A DNA stretch of 64,000 nt. It comes from Zygnema cylindricum (lineage: Eukaryota; Streptophyta; Zygnematophyceae; Zygnematales; Zygnemataceae). The stretch lies in contig JBBHKE010000396.1 in assembly GCA_037447655.1 (NCBI GenBank), forward strand, positions 37,895 through 101,894. Reading direction: 5' to 3'. The notes under the pieces are model-generated. The model made no database searches. It saw only the letters and a program-made list of their open reading frames with translations, and was not told the DNA's origin. Position numbers and translations under genes: made by a program. Below, piece by piece: positions 56,267-64,000 of this stretch (the stretch's first letter is position 1; each line of letters opens with the position of its first letter).

Positions 56267-59200
56267 GGTTATGGGCCCACCCTCTAGGGTACCAATCTTT
56301 AATCGAACTGGCTTCATATAATGGGAAAGTATGATGATAGGAGCTCTATGCGAAAAAAGGTTTTGGGGGATAGTGAGTGGACGGTTGGGGCGTCCATCAA
56401 GTCTTGGAATCCCTCCAGGGTTTGGAGGAAGCAGATTCACCAAGAAAGAGGATCCACCTTCAACGGAGGAAACAAAGGAAGGAGAGGTGGTGGACAAAGG
56501 AAAGGAGAAAGAGACGACCACACCAATAGCAACTGGTTCGGCATTCATGTCACCTATTCCGAGGAACGAGGAGAATGATATTGAAACCTGGGACTTCAAC
56601 ATATGGCGGCAAAGCACTTCATCCTACGCCATCTCACTCAAGGACTTGCATGTCCTCATTTGCAGGTAGAAAGGGCATCCGATCTTTGGATGGCTCTCAT
56701 AGAGATGTACCGAAGTGGTACGATTCAGCAACAACAGTTGGCTGATCAGAAAGTTAACGAGTATGTATACAAAGGGGGAAATATGTTGGATTTTTGCAAT
56801 GAGTTTGCTACACTCTTCATGGAGCTAGAGAGTGCGGGAAAAGTTTTTAGTGAAAAAGAAAAGGTTAACTGTTTACTGATGAAGTTACCTGATGAGTTCG
56901 AGAACATAGTCAACCGTGTGCAGGACTTGCCGGACTCAAGGTGGATATGGAACTCAGTGGTAGGGATGATTCTCGTTCGAGAGAATACGATTGAGATCCG
57001 AAGGGGAGGAAAGAGTGGCCAAGCCTTGGCAACAGCGACCGATTGGAGGAACAAGGATTCACGGAAACCGGTCGGAATCTATAGGGGGAGGGAGCAGAAT
57101 AATGAGGTTGACGAGTTCGAACCAAGGGCTCCCAAAGGTTTATGTCATTTTTGTAACAAACCGGGGCACTATATGGCAGAGTGCACTAATCTAACCAAGC
57201 TTCGGTTAAAGGAGGGGCAGACCGGTGGTACCCCGAGAAGAAAGAAAAAGGCCCTTGTCACACAGGTACTTGAGGCAGAATCCGAGGACGAGGACGATGA
57301 GCTCCTTTTGGATGAGGAGTTGGAGGCGAAAAATGAGGTTAAAATTCCACGAAGGCAGAAATGTGTTTACGGTGGATTGAAAGGTGAAGCAGGCTAGATT
57401 ATAGATTCAGGTGCCTCCATGCACATGTGTAAGGATAGGCACCTGTTCAATAAGATAAGAAAGATTCCCACCGTAGAGATAGAGTACGGGGATGGGAGGA
57501 TAGTCACCACTACTCTTGTAGGATTGGTAGATGTGAAAGTGTTAGTAGAAGGAAAGACATCCATATTAACATTCTCCGATGTATTGTTTATTCCGGAGCT
57601 GAACAAAAACCTTATCTCTACATCTGTATTAGATGATAAGGGTTTTTTCACTAGCACTAGGGAAGGAGTCTTTACTGCTAGTTTTGAGGAGGATGTCTAT
57701 TTCATTGCTGAGAAAGGTAGCCATGGGATGTTTAGGCTGATCTTAAGTAATGAAATAAAGAAACTTTATTATGCTGGTGTTCATGATATTATGATGTGGC
57801 ATAAGAGGCTTGGGCATGTGAATCTAGATAAGTTAAGAGAGATGAAAAAGATGGGAGTGGTAGAAGGGATTCAGTTCAGTGAGAGTGATGATATAAGTGA
57901 TTGTAGTGGGTGTGCTCAAGGTAAAGCACACAGATTACCCTTTCCTAAAACAACCACCTATAAGGGAGAAAAAGTTATAGATTTAGTACACACAGATATT
58001 TGGGGACCGGCTAGAGTGCCCTCACCGGGGGGGGAAGAGATTTATGATGACTATAACTGATGATTGGTCTCGGTATTCCCGGGTATATTTTTTGAGAAAC
58101 AAGTCAGAAGTTGAGGATTGTTTTAGACAATATAAAACATGGAGGGAAACACTCCATGAAACTCTAATCAAGAGAGTAAGGAGTGACAATGGTGGAGAGT
58201 ATAATTCTAACCAGTTTGAGGATTTTTTGAGGGAAGATGGGATCCAACACCAAAAGACAGTACCAGAAAATCCGGAACAGAATGGGGTAGCTGAAAGGTT
58301 AAATAGAACACTAAGTGATAGTGCTAGAAGTATGTTGTCAGATAAGAAGATAGGAAAATGGTTTTGGGTAGAAGCAATGAACTGTGCTAATTTCCTCAAA
58401 AATAGAGTTATTACTTCAGCTATAAAAGATCAAACACCTTATGAGATATGGGCAGGCCCAAAACCAGACATATCTCACTTAAATGTTTTTTGCAGTCAAG
58501 TATTCAGTCTAGATACAGATCGGTCTAATTCGAAGCTAGATCCTAAAGGAAAACCGGGATACTTATTAGGATATGATGAGGATGTTAAAATTATATAGAG
58601 TTTATGATCTAAAAAGGGAAAATATAATCTAAGTAAAGCATCTAGTAGTTATGGATGAAGGAAAGTCTGTAGATCCCTTCAAATATACGAAGTCAGTAAA
58701 AATCAGATTTGAGTCAGAAAATTCCGATGACTTTGAGCTTCCAAACTATCCAGGTTTTAGAGAAGATGACATTCTTGCAGGAATAAATCAGACTGAAAAG
58801 GACTCGGCTGTGGAAACTCCAGTGACAAGTCTACTCGAAGCGGAAGACGTGGTGGAAATTGATTCGGAATCAAGGGATAGGGGAGAAGCCGAGTTTGTTC
58901 GAAAGAATCCACGAGAACCATCTATTCCGGCCTCAAATTTTGAGGGGGGAAGGAGAAATAGCAAAAGACTGCAAGAAAAATAGGTTAATAACAAGGTAAC
59001 TAAACTATCTCATCAAGCTGAACCTCAAAGTTATGGAGAGGCGATGACTTGTCCAGAAAGAAATCGGTGGAAGACAGCCATCAATGAGGAGATGCCCTCA
59101 ATTATGGCAGCCGATACTTAGGAGCTAGTGGATTGTCCACCTAACCAAAAACCAATCGGTTGTAAGTGGGTTTTCAAATTAAAACTGAACCCAGATAACA

Positions 59201-60608
59201 CAATGGAGCGCTACAATGCCCGATTAGTGGCAAAGGGATTTACACAAAAAGAGGGAATTGACTACGAGGAAACCTTTGCCCCGGTGGTCAGATTTCCCTC
59301 CGTCTGCATACTTCTCAGCTTGGCAGCAGCGGAAGACATGGAAGTGCACCAGATGGACATCAAGACAACCTTTTTGCATGGAGAATTAGAAGAGGAGATC
59401 TTCATGCGACAACCCGAAGGGTTTGTGGAGGAAGGAGAGGAGAGTAAAGTATGCCGGCTGATTAAATCTCTTTATGGTTGGAAACAGGCGCCTCGACAGT
59501 GGAATAAGAAGCTTGATGAGTTTCTTACCGGTTTGGGATATATCCGGATCAGCTCATATCACTCAATTTGTGTTTTTGAAGATGAGGAAGGTTTTATATT
59601 TATTGCAATTTATGTTGATGATTTGCTTGTTTTCAGTAAATAAATAAAAAAAAAATAATAAACTGAAAAACCAATCTTAAGGGGAGATTTGAAATGAAGG
59701 ATATAGGGGAAGCAAAATATGTTTTGGGAATTCAAGTAGAGAGAGATTGAAAAAGAAAAATTATAAGATTGACTCAAAAAGAAGCAATAGGGATCATGCT
59801 CGAAAAATTTCAAATGGATAAAGCAAATACTTTTACAACTCCAATGGAGTTGAAGAACGGAAGTAAGGGGAGTGAGGAAGAAGGAGTCATAGTCTTAGAC
59901 GAGGAATTATCTCCTGAAGAACAGAAGTTCATGCAGACTATTCCTTACAGGCAAGTAGTGGGAAGTCTATTCTATTTTATGAATTGTACCCGGCCGGATT
60001 TAGCTGCAGCTGTTGGAGTGCTGAGTAGAAGTCTAAATGCTCCCACTAAGAGGGATTGGGAGGCAGCTAAGATAGTCCTTAGATATTTGATAGGAACTAG
60101 GGATCTATGGTTCCATTTGGGTGGGGAGAATACTGACATCACTACTTGGAGTGATGCCAGTTATGGTGATGCTCCGATCAGGAGATGTGTTTCTGGATAT
60201 GTATTATATGCGGGTGATGGGGCTTGCTGTTGGAGTAGCAAACAGCAAAAAGTTATTGCTTAGTCCACCATGGAAGCTGAGTATATGGCCTGTTGCTCTG
60301 CTGTAAAAGAATTGATGTGGGTCAAGTCTTTGCTTCGTGAGCTTGGTCACCTTAAGAGTGGTGTGCAGAATTTTTTTTGTGATAATCAGGCAGCAATCGT
60401 TATTTTTGCCAATCCTAAACATTATTTTAAAGCCAAACACATGGATATCATGCTCAGCTTTGTTAGAGAGAAAGTAGAAAACAAAATAATCAGTTTAGAG
60501 TACTGACCAGATAGTGAGATGGTAGTAGATATGATGACCAAACCTGTGCCTTCCCCTAAGCTAATTTTTTGCATGGAGAAGTGTGGTCTGAAATTAAAGA
60601 TTGACTAG
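56247..60608 (+). pseudogene. Copia D2 gag-pol (many stops and frameshifts)
   Basis: MEVLEFQVMGPPSR starts in the LTR at 56247 and hits a stop near 56319 (TAA where D1 has Tyr). A one-base deletion near 56600 follows, then an open gag stretch with an intact CCHC knuckle (CHFCNKPGHYMAEC), TAG at 57395-57397 (Trp in D1) just before protease DSGASMHMC, a G-run slip near 58028, integrase (RSDNGGEY, NGVAERLNRT), a broken linker, TAG at 59119-59121, RT (MDIKTTFLHGE, YVDD), stops near 59641 and 59750, RNase H (WSDASYGD) with a TAG at 60261-60263, and the terminal TAG at 60606-60608. D1 and D2 are broken at different sites, so they decayed independently. Confidence 0.9.
56267..56281 (+). other. Primer-binding site of Copia D2
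   Basis: GGTTATGGGCCCACC directly after the LTR; same initiator tRNA-Met anticodon-arm complement, fully conserved despite the decayed coding region. Confidence 0.87.
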
Positions 60609-60621
60609 AAAATAAGCGGAG

Positions 60622-61675
60622 TGTAGAAATTAATGGTCCATTTAAAGTATTTTCTAGGTCTAAATAGAAATAAAGAAAGAAGCCAAGGAAGTCTTCCTCT
60701 AACTTCTCTCTCCAACTCTCAAACTTGTCGTAGTCACTGAGAAATTGGAGAGGGAGCTAGAGCCATGGCTACCTAGGCTATCCAGAGGTTTACGGGAAAT
60801 ATATATTAGTTAGGGGTTTATTTACTAAAAGGTATGTGCCGGCCACAGGATTTGATCCTGGTACCTACCGGACGGCAGACAGCCGGTAGCCGGTAGCCTT
60901 AGGCATTAAGTCTTTAACTTGTGTAACGTACTATATGATTTGATATTTAATTAAACATTATCAGGTAGGATAATTCATTTAACAGTAACTGTTTACGGGA
61001 GATATAGATCCATTAATGTAAAAGTACGGATTAAGGTATGGATAACAAACTAATACCGCGCATTTATTTCTTTAATGAAACAAATACCGCGTATGTATTT
61101 ATTACGGCTACAATTAAATGTGAATTTAATCGGACGACTGGAATTAACGCCGAGATCGCGGAAGAGGATTTCGGCGGTTTGTGGTCATCGCCACATCAGA
61201 TGACAAGTGGCGGAATTACATTGGATCGCGGCATTTTCGAGGATTACGGGAAAGAATCCGGACATACCACGTGTCGACATTTAGGCCATGTCGTACAGTG
61301 TCCGTACAGAAAGTACACCGGCAGCTGTACTTTTGTGTACGGAACTATAATTTGATTAGCTGCGTGCATCATTAGATAGAATATGTGAGAGAGATAGGAC
61401 TTAGAAAAATTAGGAGATAGGACCCTCTCTCCCAGAGAGCTTCTCTACAAAAGGTCAACTTTGACCCTCTATAGCTTACTGCTCAGAGGAGCAATTCAGA
61501 GATTCTTTTTGCTATCGACTCAGGGGAGTCTTGTCTTCACAGGGGTGAAGTTGGTCAGAGTTTTTGTCTGCCAGGGTGGCAGTTATTTTTGCTTAAACAC
61601 AAAGGGGTCAGGATTATCCTAGAGGCTTCTTGGAAGCTGTCCACTCTGAGGACTTATGGAGGTCTCAGAGTTTCA
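60622..61675 (+). repeat. 3' LTR of Copia D2
   Basis: 1054 bp, preceded by a mutated polypurine tract (AAGCGGAG). Ends GTTTCA at the TSD. Confidence 0.92.
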
Positions 61676-61680
61676 TGTTT

Positions 61681-62060
61681 GACGTAGGAGTAACGGTGTT
61701 TTAGGTAGCTAAATACCTTTTTTATAATTCTTGTACCAAAGCTTCACCTAATAGCTAACATTCGTAAAAATTGGTGATTGGTCGATTGGGACTGTTGGTC
61801 GATTTTTCAATAGTTTAACCCACAAATGGGTGTGTGGTGCTTTGTGTTTCATATGTGGTATGCCCCTTGAAGAACTAGGTTTGTTGTTGAAAACACCGGT
61901 ATAAACACACCTTTGTGCTTAAACCGTCGACAAAGTCATAAAATCATTGCCAAAAAATATGGTTTTTATGCGTATCGGGTATTTTTTTTACTTGTAACGC
62001 CCAACAACATAGGGTTAAACGTTTGAAATGATCGTTCTAACACATATCCAACCAAAACTT
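61681..62060. other. Intergenic, nothing recognised
   Basis: AT-rich sequence between D2 and the next LTR. No gene, repeat or RNA that I can support. Confidence 0.5.
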
Positions 62061-62354
62061 TGAAATTCCGTGGGCTCCGTTGCCCACATAATGCACAATT
62101 CACAAGTAGCCACTAAGATATCATCAACCCACTTTGGTTTCCCCGATATTAACTACCACCCTGGCATACAATGACTCTGACCAGCCTCACTTCTGTGAGG
62201 ACAAAACTCCGCTGAGTCCAACGCAAAAAGAATCACCGAATTTGCTCCCCTGAGCAATTAGTTATGGTTGGCCAAAGACAGCCTATTTATACAGAAGGTC
62301 ACCTGGAGAGAGGCGTCTCAAATATTACAAAGTCGTAGTCTGCCTACTCTCAGC

Positions 62355-63386
62355 TAAAACTTTGAGACCTCCATAAGTCCTCAAAGTGGACAGCTTCCAA
62401 GAAGCCTCTAGGATAACCCTGACCCCTTTGTGTTTCAGCAATAACAACTGCCACCATGGCAGACAAAAACTCTGACCAACTTCACCCTTGTGAAGGCAAG
62501 ACTCCCTTGAGTCGATAGCAAAAAGAATATCTAAGTTTGCTCCCCTGAGCAGTAAGTTATGGAGGGTCAAAGTTGACCTTTTGTACAGAAGCTCTTTGGG
62601 AGAGAGGGTCATATTTACCAATTTTTCTAAGTCCTATCTCTCTCACAAACTCTATCTACTGGTGTACGGCACCAATCATATTAAATTGTCGTAAATAAAA
62701 GTACAGTCGCCGGTGTACTTTATGTAAGGAAATTGTACGACATGGCCTAAAAGTCGACACATGTCATATCCGGATTCGGTGTCGTAATCCCCGGAGATAC
62801 CGCGATCCAACGCAATTTTGCCACGTGTCATCCGATGTGGCGATGACCATAAACCGCCGAGAATCTCTTTCGCGATCTCAGCTTTCTTCCCGGTCGTCCG
62901 ATTAAATGCAGATTTCAATCGGAGCCGTCATAAATACATGCGCGGTACTTGTTTCTTGTCCATACCGTAATCCGACGTTTACATAACGGGTTCTATGTAA
63001 TCGTAAACATCCGCCTTTAAATGAATTTTCCTACGTCGTAACATATTAATACAAATCAAACCTAATAGTATGTATAGGGACTTCTAAATTTAACGGCTAA
63101 GGCTACCGGCTACCGGCGCTTTGACTGTCGGCAGGTGTCAGGATCAAATCGTGTCACCGACATTTATCTTTTAGTAAACAAACCTTCTTATCTATTAATT
63201 GACTAATCTATTTCCCGTAAACCTCTAGATAGCCTAGGTAGCCATGGCTCTAGCTTCCTCTCCAACTTCTCAGTGACTGCAACAAGTGTGGGAGTTTGAG
63301 AGAGAAGCTAGAGGCAGACTTCCTCGGCTTCTTTCTATATTCCAATTTAGACCAAGAAAATAATGAAATAACCATTGATTTCTACA
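62355..63386 (-). repeat. Solo LTR of the Copia D family (minus strand), nested
   Basis: About 1030 bp matching D LTRs in reverse, from TAAAACTTTGAGACC to ATTTCTACA. It splits the B-like LTR and is flanked by TCAGC (62350-62354) and TCGGC (63387-63391), an imperfect 5-bp TSD. No internal region is present, as expected after LTR-LTR recombination. Confidence 0.85.
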
Positions 63387-63917
63387 TCGGCTACCTATTA
63401 CTAAACCCTAGTCCAATAGGAACACTAAATAGTACAAAAGGTACAGTGGCGGATGTACTTATTGTACCACCATTGTACAACATGGCCTTCAAGGTGACAC
63501 ATGTCAAATCGGGAGCCATGGTTACTCCTCCCATCTTCTGTGGTATCCAAATAGTGTGACGCCATGTGACATTGCGTGAAGCTATTTCCAAATGCCGCCA
63601 AAAACGCATTCCAGGTGGCGGCTGCAATGAAGGTCGTCCGATCAATTAAATTTACACGGTTCAGATTCGCATTCGTGCATGAATGGTTTCATATGCGTCT
63701 CGTAGTCAGTTTGGTGTGAATTCGTTGTTGTGTCACAGTTTAAGTACGTATCAAATCTCATACGTTCATCGTTTTGAGTGTCTTAATGGTTAAGGCGTGC
63801 TACATAGAATCCACAGGTCGCAGGTTTACATCCAGCAGAAGGCAAAATTTTGGTAAAATGCCCCTCTACTTTAGTCTGCACCTTCTAAATAGCGGGGTAG
63901 CCATGGTGTGTCTTTCA

Positions 63918-63919
<2 letters not shown>

Positions 63920-63998
<79 letters not shown>
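63920..63998. repeat. (TC)n microsatellite
   Basis: Nearly 40 TC units, grown from the short CTCTCTTTC motif at the end of the B-type LTR. The window ends in it. Confidence 0.95.

Positions 63999-64000
<2 letters not shown>

Larger units (their letters stand above)
55219..61675 (+). mobile_element. Copia-family LTR retrotransposon D2 (decayed)
   Basis: 6.5-kb element with LTRs at 55219-56266 and 60622-61675 and a perfect TSD TGTTT (55214-55218 and 61676-61680). Same family as D1; coding region broken many times. Confidence 0.94.
62061..64000 (-). repeat. Diverged B-like LTR, split by a D-type solo LTR and cut by the window end
   Basis: 62061-62354 and 63387-64000 together follow the B-family LTR on the minus strand: the TGAAATTC end, the hairpin region (CCTCAC-TTCT-GTGAGG), AAACCCTAGTCCAATAGG, the GGTTCAGATTCGC block, the tRNA-like TTAATGGTTAAGGCG, and the CACTCTCTTTC end. 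No primer-binding site adjoins 62061, so this is a solo LTR or the 3' LTR of an element lying to the right. Confidence 0.82.

Overview
This window is eukaryotic nuclear DNA made almost entirely of nested LTR retrotransposons and simple repeats, with a few broken host genes between them. The host is probably a streptophyte (charophyte green alga or bryophyte-grade plant), with low to moderate confidence. The reasons are a decayed fragment of a plant-type calcium-dependent protein kinase at the left edge, GT-AG introns in several gene remnants, and a Ty3/gypsy element carrying a DNA methyltransferase, an arrangement reported from charophytes and dinoflagellates. Nothing bacterial was seen. Layout, left to right: kinase pseudogene, 10-bp minisatellite and a candidate host exon (1-2075); Copia element A on the minus strand (2081-14308, TSD GTTGT) with Copia element B1 inserted in its gag (7055-13260, TSD ATAGC); a divergent tandem array of about 750-bp units holding a MITE-like element (14560-17280 and 22776-22985), split by young Copia element C (17281-22770, TSD ATGTC); a long CT-rich microsatellite (24286-24486); an intron-containing, decayed Crypton-like tyrosine recombinase (24590-26361); a broken host-like gene (26895 onward) interrupted by Copia B2 (27453-33663), which has an uninterrupted 1478-codon gag-pol and sits in a 100-bp direct duplication; a purine-rich tract split by Copia D1 (34787-41233, TSD GAGGG); a 123-bp satellite (42067-42775); a Ser/Thr/Pro-repeat host-like gene (43259-44221 plus 54607-55200) split by the Ty3/gypsy element E (44222 to about 54606); Copia D2 (55219-61675, TSD TGTTT); and a D-family solo LTR nested in a B-like LTR that runs off the right edge. 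The most interesting object is element E. Between its protease and reverse transcriptase it encodes a DNMT3-like C5-cytosine methyltransferase, and after its integrase it has a PHD-finger-like domain, so it joins a DNA-methylation writer to a candidate chromatin reader. This copy is broken by several frameshifts and stops, so it documents a family rather than an active enzyme. All four Copia families (A-D) have a primer-binding site of the Drosophila copia type, complementary to the anticodon arm of initiator tRNA-Met (half-tRNA priming). In each, the gag frame starts inside the LTR and reads through this site, so the primer site is also coding sequence. B and D LTRs are distantly homologous, carry an antisense tRNA-like module, and share a run of small hairpins with compensatory changes.
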